Below are positions 33,487 to 41,864 of a stretch of 64,000 nucleotides of DNA, piece after piece. The stretch's first letter is position 1. Every line of letters starts with the position of its first letter. A model generated the notes under the pieces. It was not told the origin of the DNA and did not search any database. It was given only the letters and a program-made list of their open reading frames with translations. The stretch comes from an uncultured Eubacteriales bacterium (lineage in GTDB: Bacteria > Bacillota > Clostridia > Lachnospirales > Bianqueaceae): NCBI GenBank assembly GCA_900315265.1, contig OMYN01000007.1:40554-104553 (forward strand), read 5' to 3'. The position numbers and the translations under genes are program-made.

Positions 33487-36051
33487 TCAGTCCTTGTCAG
33501 AGGGCTTATCTTCGGCGGGCTGGTCCATCAGCGGGGCGTAGGAGCGTTTTTTCTTGTTTTTACGGTCGGTCTTAGCCTTGGACTGCTCCTCTTCGTGGGC
33601 TTTTTTCAAAGCCTCTTCATGGGCTTCACGTTTCTGACGGACTTCTTCGTGCTTTTTACGGCGTTCCTCATCTTCCTTATCACGGATGGCCTTTTCAGCG
33701 GCCTCTTCTTCCAGCATGAGTGCGCGGCGGCTCTTCAGGAAGAAGAAGATCCCGACAGCCAGATACAGGAAGGGGAAGGCGATGGCAAAAATGACGCTGA
33801 GCCGTGAGGTCGAATCTGTATTGACCCTCATAGCTCCGTAATTGTATACGGTGGAAGGAATGGTCTGGTGGGAGGCTTTGGAACCGGCCAGCCAGGACAG
33901 GGAGCCCAGGATGAAGTCCTGGTTGCCGCCTTTACTGGTTTCGTTCATACCCTCGTTCCACAAGGATGTGGTAGGCATCCAGATGATATGGGCTCCGGTC
34001 GATTTCTTTTCAAAGGCTGCGGCGATGGTAAAAGGCCCGTCGATATCCCCGTCTTCCTTGGCGGGGTTGACGACCTCAAAACCATCCGGTTTCGAGTAGG
34101 ACCCGTCCGAAGTAGACAAAAGCGGGGTCTGGGTGACGCCGTCGACAGGGGTCAGGGAAAGTCCCTGGCAGACGGACAGGAACATACGCTCGTGAGACTG
34201 GGTCAGGCGGCTGGTGATGTCGGTATCGGCGATGGTGGGGTAGAAGCGGTAGGGCGCTTCCTCACTTTCATAATAGGAAGAGGACTCGAAGATCATACCG
34301 TCGACCAGGGTCGCCCCGTATTCGCCCAGAAGGCCGTACAGGTTGGGGAATTCCATATCCAAGAGGGACAGGGAAGAGTTGACGAAAAGGCTTCCGCCAT
34401 TGTCAAGAAAAGCCTTCAGGTTAGCGGTCTCTTCTTCGTTAAGATCCGTGGTCAGCCCGGAGATCAGCAGGATAGCGGCGTCTTCGGGGACAGGCTGCCC
34501 CAGATCCAGATCGATCATATGATAATCGTTTTTCTGAAGGATAGCGTTGAAATAGTCGGACAGGACACCTACCTGATCATCGTCGGGGTCGATGACATTG
34601 TAAACGGTGGTCTGGGAGGCGCCGTTGAAATATTCCAGAGCGTGGTCGACCTGGTCCTGCAGGGTGAAGACCAGATCATAGGTAGCGGTCTTGTCGTAAT
34701 TGGAATAATCCTGAGCGTACAGATCCTGGAAAGAGATGAAGCGGTATTTGCTGCCGTCCAGCATCATGATGCTGTTGTCGTACACATCTTCGACCACATA
34801 CTGGGTAATAAAATCCTTGGAGGCGGCGGTCAGGCGGTGTACGTGCAGGCGGGGGCTCAAAGCGTCCAGATAGACCAGGGCGGACCGGACAGAAGCGTCT
34901 TCCTTTCCGACTTCACAGATCCAGTATAGATCAATGTCGTCACTGGTTTTCTTTACCTCCTGCGAGAGCTGCTCTGCGGGAGTATACAACTTTGTCGAAG
35001 TCGTATCGAAGACCAGGGACGAACCTGACAGCTTGTCGACTCCTATAAAGACCAGCACCGCGCATATGGTCAGCACAAGGGCTGCGACCGGTTTAACCTT
35101 GATCTTGCCCTTATCGGAAGAGGCAAATTGGACTTTAGCGGCGGAAACGGCCAGGGCCAGGACGACGACGGCAAATAGGATAAAGTAAAGGATGGCCCTG
35201 AGATCCAGCAGACCTCCGGTAAAAATGCGGAAACGCTCAAACAGGGACAGGCGGCTGATGATCTGAGGGGCCAGATAGGTGAAGGAGTCATGTTTGGCGA
35301 TGAAGAAGATGACCTGAACGATCTCCAGGACGGCTGCCACAGCCAGAGCGATCGTGGAAGAATGAAGGATCAGGTAAAGGGCCAGGCCGATCAGGACGAT
35401 GATGACGGTGAACATCAGCATGGTCGAAAAAGCCGTGCGGACGATCACGCTGATCGGTTCCGAAACATAGATCAGGGCGACTGTCAGCAGGGTCCACAGG
35501 CAGGCCAAAAGCTGATTAGGCGTGGAAACGGCAAAGACCACGGCCACGGCGTCAAGAGCAGCTGCCAGAAAGAAGAAGGCTGCGATGGATCCAAGGGCGC
35601 TGGGCAGATATACATTGCCGAAGATGCTGAGGATGACCGGGAATAAGATCAGGATCAGCGTGGGGACGGCCAGGGTCATAAAGCTTGAAAAATACAGGCC
35701 CAGGACCCTTGACAGGGGAGAGATCCCGGCTTTTTCGAAGGCTATATTGTTCTCGATATCCTGTGCCGTCATTAAAAGAGCGATCGGTTTTTTAGGCTCG
35801 GGCTGACCTTTGGGCACCTTGGGGAATGCTTTGGCGTGGACCATGGCATGCATCCTGAGAGTCAGCAGGGGCAATAGGATCATCAGGACCCAGGATGCGT
35901 CGTTCAAAGCGTATTCGAAGTTGCTGATCTGACCGGAAAGATTCCAGTGAATGGTATAAATACCTACTACCAGCAGCAGGATCGCGCCAGAGATGTAGGC
36001 AAAAGGAGTTTTGAAGTATGCCTTCATTTCCTTTCTAAAAACAGTAGACAT
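33487..36051 (-). CDS. GldF-GldG-type fused ABC-2 permease/auxiliary protein
   Basis: An 854-residue fusion. Residues about 1-320 form an ABC-2 permease (N-terminus MSTVFRKEMKAYFKTPFAYI) with six or so helices. Residues about 330-740 form an extracytoplasmic GldG-like/ABC_transp_aux region (FDTTSTKLYTPAEQ, then AAILLISGLTTDLNEEE), followed by a last helix and a Lys/Glu-rich cytoplasmic tail of about 75 residues. The cytoplasmic loop usually reading like EE(x)nGTxELLLT is replaced by a Lys/Pro-rich insert. The expected GldA-type ATPase is not adjacent. GGAGG precedes the ATG. Confidence 0.85.
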   Translation of the reverse strand: MSTVFRKEMKAYFKTPFAYISGAILLLVVGIYTIHWNLSGQISNFEYALNDASWVLMILLPLLTLRMHAMVHAKAFPKVPKGQPEPKKPIALLMTAQDIENNIAFEKAGISPLSRVLGLYFSSFMTLAVPTLILILFPVILSIFGNVYLPSALGSIAAFFFLAAALDAVAVVFAVSTPNQLLACLWTLLTVALIYVSEPISVIVRTAFSTMLMFTVIIVLIGLALYLILHSSTIALAVAAVLEIVQVIFFIAKHDSFTYLAPQIISRLSLFERFRIFTGGLLDLRAILYFILFAVVVLALAVSAAKVQFASSDKGKIKVKPVAALVLTICAVLVFIGVDKLSGSSLVFDTTSTKLYTPAEQLSQEVKKTSDDIDLYWICEVGKEDASVRSALVYLDALSPRLHVHRLTAASKDFITQYVVEDVYDNSIMMLDGSKYRFISFQDLYAQDYSNYDKTATYDLVFTLQDQVDHALEYFNGASQTTVYNVIDPDDDQVGVLSDYFNAILQKNDYHMIDLDLGQPVPEDAAILLISGLTTDLNEEETANLKAFLDNGGSLFVNSSLSLLDMEFPNLYGLLGEYGATLVDGMIFESSSYYESEEAPYRFYPTIADTDITSRLTQSHERMFLSVCQGLSLTPVDGVTQTPLLSTSDGSYSKPDGFEVVNPAKEDGDIDGPFTIAAAFEKKSTGAHIIWMPTTSLWNEGMNETSKGGNQDFILGSLSWLAGSKASHQTIPSTVYNYGAMRVNTDSTSRLSVIFAIAFPFLYLAVGIFFFLKSRRALMLEEEAAEKAIRDKEDEERRKKHEEVRQKREAHEEALKKAHEEEQSKAKTDRKNKKKRSYAPLMDQPAEDKPSDKD

Positions 36052-36141
36052 GATAGCCTCCTTGCATATTGAAAACAGGCCCGCAGGAAAAGATTTTTAC
36101 CAGCCCCTTGGGGGCTGATACCTGCAGGAACTGATTTTACT

Positions 36142-36831
36142 TTAATCGAATCGCTCAAGACCGGTCAGATCTTTCATCTCCCGGTACAAACGGGCAACAG
36201 GCAGACCCATGACCGTATAATAATCGCCCGACAGGCCCTTGACCAGCAGGGCACCGTAGCCCTGTATGCCATAGGCACCTGCTTTGTCCATAGGTTCATT
36301 GGTAGATATATACCAGTCGATGTCCTGCCGGTTCAGAGGGTAGAACTCGACCTCGGTGGTCTGAGTAAAAGCCCTTTCCTTCTGCCCGTAGATCAGGTGG
36401 ACAGAAGTGATGACCTGATGGGCCCGCCCGGATAAAAGCTCCAGCATGCGGGCAGCGTCCTGGCGGTCTTTTGGCTTGCCCAGAAGAAGGCCTTTTGCCT
36501 TTCGGGCGTCTTTGCCTAAGTCCGGGGCGTCCGGGCCATCCGGTCGAGCATCTGCCAAAGCATCTGCTAAAGCATCTGCTTTTGCAGATGCTTTTGAAGG
36601 AAGGAAGACGGCGGTATCGCTGGCGATGATGAGGGCCCCGGGGTGGCGGGATGCTACGTCACGGGCTTTCAGACTGCATAAATAGGCAGGCGTATCTTGG
36701 GGCGACAGATCTTCGGGAAGACAGGCCTTGTCCTCAGCATTGGACTTGTCAACGATAAAATCCGGCGTGATCAGGGATAAGAGCTCTTTGCGCCGGGGAG
36801 ATCCGGATGCCAGGACCAGTTCAGGTTTCAT
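36142..36831 (-). CDS. maf: Maf-like nucleoside triphosphate pyrophosphatase
   Basis: Housecleaning nucleotide pyrophosphatase of the Maf/YhdE type, cleaving non-canonical or methylated dNTP/NTPs. The N-terminal LASGSPRRKELL, SDTAVF and YGIQGYGA motifs are intact. I chose ATG 36831 (MKPELVLASGSPRR) because GAGG lies 7 nt upstream. Between the SDTAVF motif and the KPKDRQDAARML segment there is an insertion of about 35 residues, Ala/Asp-rich, encoded by a 12-bp tandem repeat at 36548-36583. The insert is at a surface loop in the family, so function is probably kept. Confidence 0.92.
   Translation of the reverse strand: MKPELVLASGSPRRKELLSLITPDFIVDKSNAEDKACLPEDLSPQDTPAYLCSLKARDVASRHPGALIIASDTAVFLPSKASAKADALADALADARPDGPDAPDLGKDARKAKGLLLGKPKDRQDAARMLELLSGRAHQVITSVHLIYGQKERAFTQTTEVEFYPLNRQDIDWYISTNEPMDKAGAYGIQGYGALLVKGLSGDYYTVMGLPVARLYREMKDLTGLERFD
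36548..36595. repeat. 12-bp tandem repeat inside maf
   Basis: Three consecutive 12-bp units of the form GCATCTGCYAAA (the third ends TTTT) are followed by an inverted GCAGATGC copy. Together they encode part of the Ala/Asp/Lys-rich insertion on the minus strand. Unit length is a multiple of three, so copy-number change would keep the frame. Confidence 0.85.
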
Positions 36832-36862
36832 ATAAAATACCTCGGGATTTGCGGACAATGGT

Positions 36863-38131
36863 TTACGCGTAGATCAGCCAGAAATAGATATAAGCAGGAA
36901 TGATAGCCGCCAGGGTGAAAGGAACACCGATGCGGAAGAAGTCCTTGTTTTTGACCTGGTATCCGTTCTTGCGCAGGATACCGATAGCGGCGATATTAGC
37001 GGAAGCTCCGACGGGGGTCAGATTGCCGCCCAGGGTAGCGCCGGATAACAGTCCGAAATAGAGAAGGGTGGGATCGACGCCCATGGAAAGGGCGATGCCC
37101 TTGGTTACCGGCAGCATGGTCATGACATAAGGGATGTTGTCGATAAAAGCGGAAAAGACGACACTCATCCAGACCAGGAGCGAGTAGATAACGAACAGGC
37201 TGCCTCCGCTGATCTTGGTAAAGATCTGGGCGATCTTGTCGATGACACCGGCTTCGGTGATGCCGCCGACTACGATGAAAAGGGAGAAGAGAAGCAGCAG
37301 GGTCTCAAAATCGATCTCTTTGAGGATCTCGAGGCTGGCGCTGAATTTCTTTTTACGGGCAATGTGGTAAATGATGCCGATGATCATCAAGGCCATGCAG
37401 ATATAGCCGTTGATCATGTCCGGCATGTTAGGGATTAGAGACGCGGCGATCAGAAGGACTACGATCAGGCACATCAGGACCGTGGGAAAATAGCACTCCA
37501 CTTCCGTGTATTCCTTGACGTCGACCTTCTGAGTATCTTTGCGGAACAGGATGAGGATGATGCAGGAAGCGCAGAGGGCTCCCAGTTCAACGGCCCAGAA
37601 GATACTGGGCTTTCCGTGAAAGAAAAAGAAATCCAGAAAGTTCATGCCGGCATAACCGCCCAGCATGATGGAAGTCGTATCGCCGACCAGGGTAGCAGCT
37701 CCCTGCAGGTTGGAAGAGACAGCGATGGCGATGATCATGCCGACCGGATCGATCTTCTGTTTTTTAGCGATCTCCAAAGCGATGGGAGCGATCATAAGGA
37801 CCGTGGCCACGTTATCGATAAAAGCCGATACGATACCGGCAAACAAGGACAGCATGAAGGTTGCCATTTTGACGTTGGGGACCTTGGCCACGATCATATC
37901 GGCAAGGCGGGCCGGCATTTTCGAATCGATCATCAAGGCAACGACGCCCATGGTACCGGCGATCATCATCAGAACATTCCAGTTGATGGCGGAAGCAAGG
38001 TGTTTCACGGGCATGATGCCCAGAACGACAAAAAGGACAGCGGATCCTAGAGCGATATAGGGACGCCACTTGGGAAAAACCAGCATGCCGATGTAAGTCA
38101 GAACAAAAAGAACGATAGCCAGGATCATCAT
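36863..38131 (-). CDS. SLC13/ArsB-NhaD superfamily anion permease
   Basis: Integral membrane transporter of 422 residues with about eleven helices in two inverted halves. Each half has a re-entrant signature: AFIDNVATVLMIAPIA in the first and AFIDNIPYVMTMLPV in the second, with the C-terminal GATLGGNLTPVGASANI. This is the ion transporter (IT) superfamily pattern of SLC13/ArsB/NhaD proteins. Substrate (organic acid, sulfate, arsenite or sodium-proton exchange) cannot be assigned. Maf is the next gene downstream with 31 bp between them. Confidence 0.87.
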   Translation of the reverse strand: MMILAIVLFVLTYIGMLVFPKWRPYIALGSAVLFVVLGIMPVKHLASAINWNVLMMIAGTMGVVALMIDSKMPARLADMIVAKVPNVKMATFMLSLFAGIVSAFIDNVATVLMIAPIALEIAKKQKIDPVGMIIAIAVSSNLQGAATLVGDTTSIMLGGYAGMNFLDFFFFHGKPSIFWAVELGALCASCIILILFRKDTQKVDVKEYTEVECYFPTVLMCLIVVLLIAASLIPNMPDMINGYICMALMIIGIIYHIARKKKFSASLEILKEIDFETLLLLFSLFIVVGGITEAGVIDKIAQIFTKISGGSLFVIYSLLVWMSVVFSAFIDNIPYVMTMLPVTKGIALSMGVDPTLLYFGLLSGATLGGNLTPVGASANIAAIGILRKNGYQVKNKDFFRIGVPFTLAAIIPAYIYFWLIYA

Positions 38132-38178
38132 GGTCGGGATACCTTTCTTAATCTTTAGATAGGATGCAACATTTGATT

Positions 38179-38207
38179 AGTATACAAAAAAACGGCTGTC
38201 TAGGCAA
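38179..38207 (-). promoter_or_regulatory. Promoter of the permease-maf operon
   Basis: On the minus strand, TTGCCT (38202-38207) and TATACT (38179-38184) have a 17-bp spacer, about 48 bp upstream of the permease start. The remainder of the 265-bp divergent region up to 38397 shows no element I recognise. Confidence 0.6.
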
Positions 38208-38396
38208 GCAAACAGGGCCTGACTTGGGTGAAAATCCGAGAGAAGTTATCCACAAATTAAAGGGGAGCCGGGGAAAATTCAACCAGCAGGCGTTAAGGCC
38301 GCGATACTTAGATCGGAAGCAGCAGTGGAAGAGGCTGAGGGTCCTTTTTCGGTTGGGAAAGGGGCCGGCCTCTTCCGGAAAGGAGTTAAGACAAAC

Positions 38397-40109
38397 ATGT
38401 GTACATTCAAAAGACTGGCCCGAAAGTTGGCTGTCTATCTGACCTCTTTGGCTCTGATCGCTGTCTGTCTGCCGGTCAATGCTCAGGCAGGCGAAGACGC
38501 AAGCGATGAAGCGGGACCGGTCACGGCAGCCATTTCTATGGAGGGCAGCCAGGCAGTGATCGGTGTAGCCGTCAGTGACGGGCGTGATTTCACCATGGGC
38601 CTGGAAGCGTCGGATCTTTTCGTCAGATCGGACAGCGGCTTTTCGGCTTACGACCTTGGTCATCAGGAGCTTTTGACCGCCGTCCCGGGACAAACGATAA
38701 GGGTCGTGCCTCTGGAGGCACCCCTTGCGGGAACGAGGGCAGACCTGTACCTGAACGGGCAAGCGGAGCCTTTGGCAGCCAAAACCGATGTCAGCGGGAG
38801 CGGAGAAAGCTACACTTACTGGGAGATCCCGGTGACGGAGGACCTGTCGTCGATCCATATCGTCAACCGGACCGGGCAGGAGGGACCCAGGAGGGCCTTA
38901 AGGGCAGCAGCTAAAGGGGCGGCCGCTTCGGGCAATACCTTTTATATCGTTCAGGGAGATCCGGGCATAAGTGCTGCCGGCCAGTGGACGAAAACGTCCG
39001 ATCCCAATTTCAAAGGCAGCAGCGATCCCAACTATTTTCGAAACAAATACGGGGCACAACCGGAATTTTCGGCCAGTCCTAAATGGAATCCTTCTTCGGG
39101 CTCCCCGGTTTACTGCGCCAACTGGAAAGGCGGCACGGAGGGGCTGATGAACGTGACGGACCAGGGTTCTTTGCAGGACAACGCTGATACCTACAATCAG
39201 AGCATTTTAGCGGACGGATCAGGGGACAACCAGGTTCTTTCGGCCTACTGGCTCAAATGTATGGCCTATGTGCTGTCCAAAGGTTTTTATGACAAAAATC
39301 AGCAGTCCGTTTCTCTGGTCTGGGACGGGGATACCTCGACCTGGGGCTATTATCAGGCAGGCGATACGATCACGCTGACCTCTCAGGATCAAATGTGGGC
39401 CGCCACCCAGTGGTCGGTCTGGGCCCTGGAGATCATGGGACAGACAGGACACCCGGAGAGTTATCAGGCAGACAACCACACAACGTCGGCCGCGGTCAGC
39501 TACCGGATCGGACATGTGGGCTCTACCATGTCGGACCCGGCCGCCCAGATCACCCTGCAGGCCTTCAGCTTCCAGCTGGTCAAGGACGCCATGGTCTATG
39601 TGTCAAACCATGCCGATCTTCCCAAAGACATGGGCAAAGTTCACCTTTTATGCCCGACCGATATGACACCTCCCGCAGGCAGCGGCCACGACATTTATCA
39701 AGTCTTCCTGACCTACGACTTTGCGCCGCAGCAGGGCTATGTCTGCCTTAAGAAGTCCTCGGTCAAAAGCGATATCACGGAAGGCAACCCGGGCTACAGC
39801 CTGATCGGCACGTCCTATGCCCTTTATGATAACGAAAATCTGTCGGGACCTGTAAAGGCGACCCTGACTGTCAAGAGCGAGGATGGATCGTCGGAGGCAG
39901 CATTGCTGGATGCAGGCACGTACTGGTATAAGGAGGTCAAGGCAGGCCCCGGCTACCGGGTCAATACCTTTAATAAAGAGACGGATACCATTACGGTCAC
40001 TAAAGACAATACCAAGGATAAGCCGGCCGTCATCAAAGAAGAGGATCAGCCTTTGACGGACCCGATCGGTATCCTTCTTCAGAAAGTCGATAAAGAAACA
40101 GGCGTAGAA
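38397..40109 (+). CDS. Thioester-domain surface adhesin, 5' exon (interrupted by group II intron)
   Basis: N-terminal 571 residues of a cell-wall adhesin. A signal peptide is visible (residues 1-31, ending NAQA). Residues about 235-400 look like a thioester (TQXA) domain: a Cys in VYCANWKGG and the Gln of ATQWSVWALE could form the internal thioester that binds host surfaces. SpaA-like sequence follows (LLDAGTYWYKEVKAGPGY). The exon ends inside a new SpaA repeat at LLQKVDKETGVE, immediately before GTGCG of the intron. Unspliced, translation ends six codons later at 40127. ATG 38397 follows AAAGGAG. The partner exon is 41865-44393. Confidence 0.88.
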
Positions 40110-40667
40110 GTGCGACGTGTTTTCTGATGAAAACAGCCGGCTGAACAGCGGTTGACAAGTCAGGACAGGGCTTGCATACAAGCCCTGAACCAGGCAGATG
40201 ACCGCCCCAAAGGGCGGCAGTAAGAATCCGGGACCGCGGGCGGGCGACCGCAGACGGCTAAGTCCGGTAAAAAAGGGATAGTGAGCCTGTCGAAAAATTT
40301 CCATGGCAAAAGAAATCCCACTGCCGAATCTTACAGATGAGAAGCGATGTAAAACATCTGGACGAACTTCCGAAGGTACGGGTGCGTTTCCGGCCGAAAG
40401 GCCGTTTTCATGCGAAGGCGAGTAAGGTCTACGCTGCAAAAGTCTTTACCGTCCGGGCAGGCTCGGCGGTCCGGCATGAAGCCCACAGGAAGCATCTGGC
40501 AAGGTTCCGGCCGTAATAAGTTTTACGGCCAGGTAGTCTGCCCGGTACGCGGGAAGCGATCCTTTCTTGGAAGGAAAGGACCGTGAAAGCGGAGCTGCGA
40601 GCGAAGAAGCTCTTGTAATGAGAGCAGAGCAACAGGCTCCCGTCATAGGAAAAGGAAAGAAAATCAG

Positions 40668-40868
40668 ATGGAAACAGAAAGAGAAAAAGAAGACTGGCAG
40701 AAGGCCAAGCAAAAATGCCGTCTGACAGACGAGGAAATCAGAAAGGCTAAAATGCTGGGCCTGACACCCGCGAAACTGCTTAGTATGATCCCGTCCCGGC
40801 AGGAATCCTGGAAGGATCCGGTGGCCTTGCGGATCCATCGTTTATGGGACCGGAAGGAAGAAAGATGA
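40668..40868 (+). CDS. Small conserved-looking protein inside the intron
   Basis: A 66-residue, highly charged, probably cytoplasmic protein with the pattern WQKAKQKCRLTDEEIRKAKMLGL then PSRQESWKDPVALRIHRLW (each a part of the full chain). I recall similar short proteins in clostridial genomes but know no function. AAGGAAAG lies 8 nt before the ATG, and its stop overlaps the next start (ATGA), so both are expressed together. It occupies the intron domain IV position. Confidence 0.65.
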   Translation: METEREKEDWQKAKQKCRLTDEEIRKAKMLGLTPAKLLSMIPSRQESWKDPVALRIHRLWDRKEER

Positions 40869-41755
40869 AAAAGAATCGGATACAAAACAGGAAGGCATGG
40901 ACAGGGATCCTGCCGGGCCTGCTGCTGGCGGCCGTCCTTTGTCTGGCATGCGGGTGCGGGAAGGCGAAGGCGGACAATACGTCTAATGCGGATGATGATT
41001 CCGTATGCGCCGAGGAAATATCAAAAGAGGCTATTTCCCATGAAAGCTGCCGCCCTGAGATACTGGAGTCTTCGGCTGAAAAGGACACAAAAAAGCCGCG
41101 GCCGCCCAAAGAGGCGGACGGGTCTTCCCGTATTACAGAGGTTGAGTCTTCAAAAACAAGTGAGCCAGCCCGGGAGGAAAGGCAGGTGGATACAGAAGGC
41201 GAGTCCTCGCAGCAGGATCTATCTGCCCCGCCGGCCCAGGAGGCATCTTGGCCGGAAAAATCATTGCCGGCCGTATCTTCACCGGACATAGCTTCCGATC
41301 CGAAGCCGTCAGAAGTGTCCTCTGCTGCCCCGGCGCCTCACCAACATTCCTGGCAGCCCATTTATCTGACAGTCCATCATGACGCGGTGACTCAAGAGTT
41401 ATGGGTGGTCGATGTTCCCGCCCATCAGGAAGAAGAGGAAGTCAAAGAGTGGCATAAACAGTGCGACGGCTGCGGGGCCATCCTGGACGGCATGAGCCAG
41501 GAAGAGGTGGATCAGCACATGATGGAGCACATGGACAAAGGAGAACCTTCCTCTTACGGAGACCGACTGGTGGACATGGGCAGACGCCTGGTCGATGTGG
41601 CGGAAGTGGGCCACACGGAGACCCGGGTGGTCAGGGAAGCCTACGACAGCATCGCCTTCGGCGGTCTTGTCTGCACAGAGTGCGGCCAAAAACGAGGTCC
41701 GGACCAGGTCCCTGACTGGAGGGACTACATGCCGGAGGGCTGGACGGAAAACTGA
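40865..41755 (+). CDS. Secreted, probably lipid-anchored Cys-pair protein inside the intron
   Basis: A 296-residue exported protein. The N-terminus is basic, then hydrophobic, ending in a lipobox-like LACGC near residue 30. A Ser/Glu/Pro-rich disordered linker spans about residues 35-160. The C-terminal domain has HQHSWQP, VHHDAVTQELWVVDVPAH and two Cys pairs (CDGCGAIL, CTECGQKRG) likely to bind zinc. Similar His/Cys domains occur in clostridial surface proteins. Presence inside a group II intron, in place of a maturase, is very unusual. Function unknown. Confidence 0.75.
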   Translation: MKKNRIQNRKAWTGILPGLLLAAVLCLACGCGKAKADNTSNADDDSVCAEEISKEAISHESCRPEILESSAEKDTKKPRPPKEADGSSRITEVESSKTSEPAREERQVDTEGESSQQDLSAPPAQEASWPEKSLPAVSSPDIASDPKPSEVSSAAPAPHQHSWQPIYLTVHHDAVTQELWVVDVPAHQEEEEVKEWHKQCDGCGAILDGMSQEEVDQHMMEHMDKGEPSSYGDRLVDMGRRLVDVAEVGHTETRVVREAYDSIAFGGLVCTECGQKRGPDQVPDWRDYMPEGWTEN

Positions 41756-41799
41756 CCGAAGTATCTTAGCATCTGATTTTCTTTCCAAACTATGACTGA

Positions 41800-41860
41800 A
41801 CGCCGTATATGCGGTGACGTGTACGTACGGTGTGAGTTTTGAAAATCCATAATCAAAACT
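41800..41860 (+). ncRNA. Group II intron domains V and VI
   Basis: Domain V (41800-41833, 34 nt) has an 8-bp lower helix with a CGC catalytic triad at 41801-41803, a 2-nt bulge (C41824, G41825), an upper helix and a GUGA (GNRA) loop at 41814-41817. A domain VI-like hairpin follows with perfect 8-bp arms AGTTTTGA (41835-41842) and TCAAAACT (41853-41860). No bulged branch-point A is evident in its 3' arm, so splicing may go by hydrolysis or be inefficient. Confidence 0.88.
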
Positions 41861-41864
41861 ATGA

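Larger units (their letters stand above)
40110..41864 (+). mobile_element. Group II intron carrying non-reverse-transcriptase cargo
   Basis: The 5' end GTGCGAC matches the group II consensus. The first ~540 bases carry no plausible sense gene but fold into many stems, including a domain III-like segment around 40585-40630 (GCGGAGC...AAGCTCTTGTAATGAGAGC). A canonical domain V and a domain VI-like hairpin lie at 41800-41860. Exon bases ACAGGC (40098-40103) can pair with GCCTGT at 40285-40290 as IBS2-EBS2. The host gene continues on both sides in the same frame. Between domain III and V, where a reverse transcriptase is expected, are two other genes (40668-40868 and 40865-41755). The 3' end is uncertain: AY-rule ends at 41862, while an in-frame join needs 41864. 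Confidence 0.86.

Noticed and set aside
36098..36116. Hairpin AGCCCC/GGGGCT between maf and the Gld-like gene as a terminator
   Set aside because: The stem is short and the downstream minus-strand sequence lacks a T-run, so I did not list it as a terminator.
36548..36595. Possible CRISPR-like repeats
   Set aside because: Units are only 12 bp, directly adjacent without spacers, and inside a coding sequence. No CRISPR array was seen anywhere in the window.
38208..38396. Possible cobalamin or other riboswitch upstream of the adhesin
   Set aside because: A few GC-rich stems are present, but none of the conserved riboswitch core sequences could be matched.
39648..40439. Minus-strand open frame overlapping exon 1 and the intron
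   Set aside because: It crosses the exon-intron border, has no ribosome binding site, and its translation shows no recognisable family; the DNA is explained by the adhesin and intron RNA.
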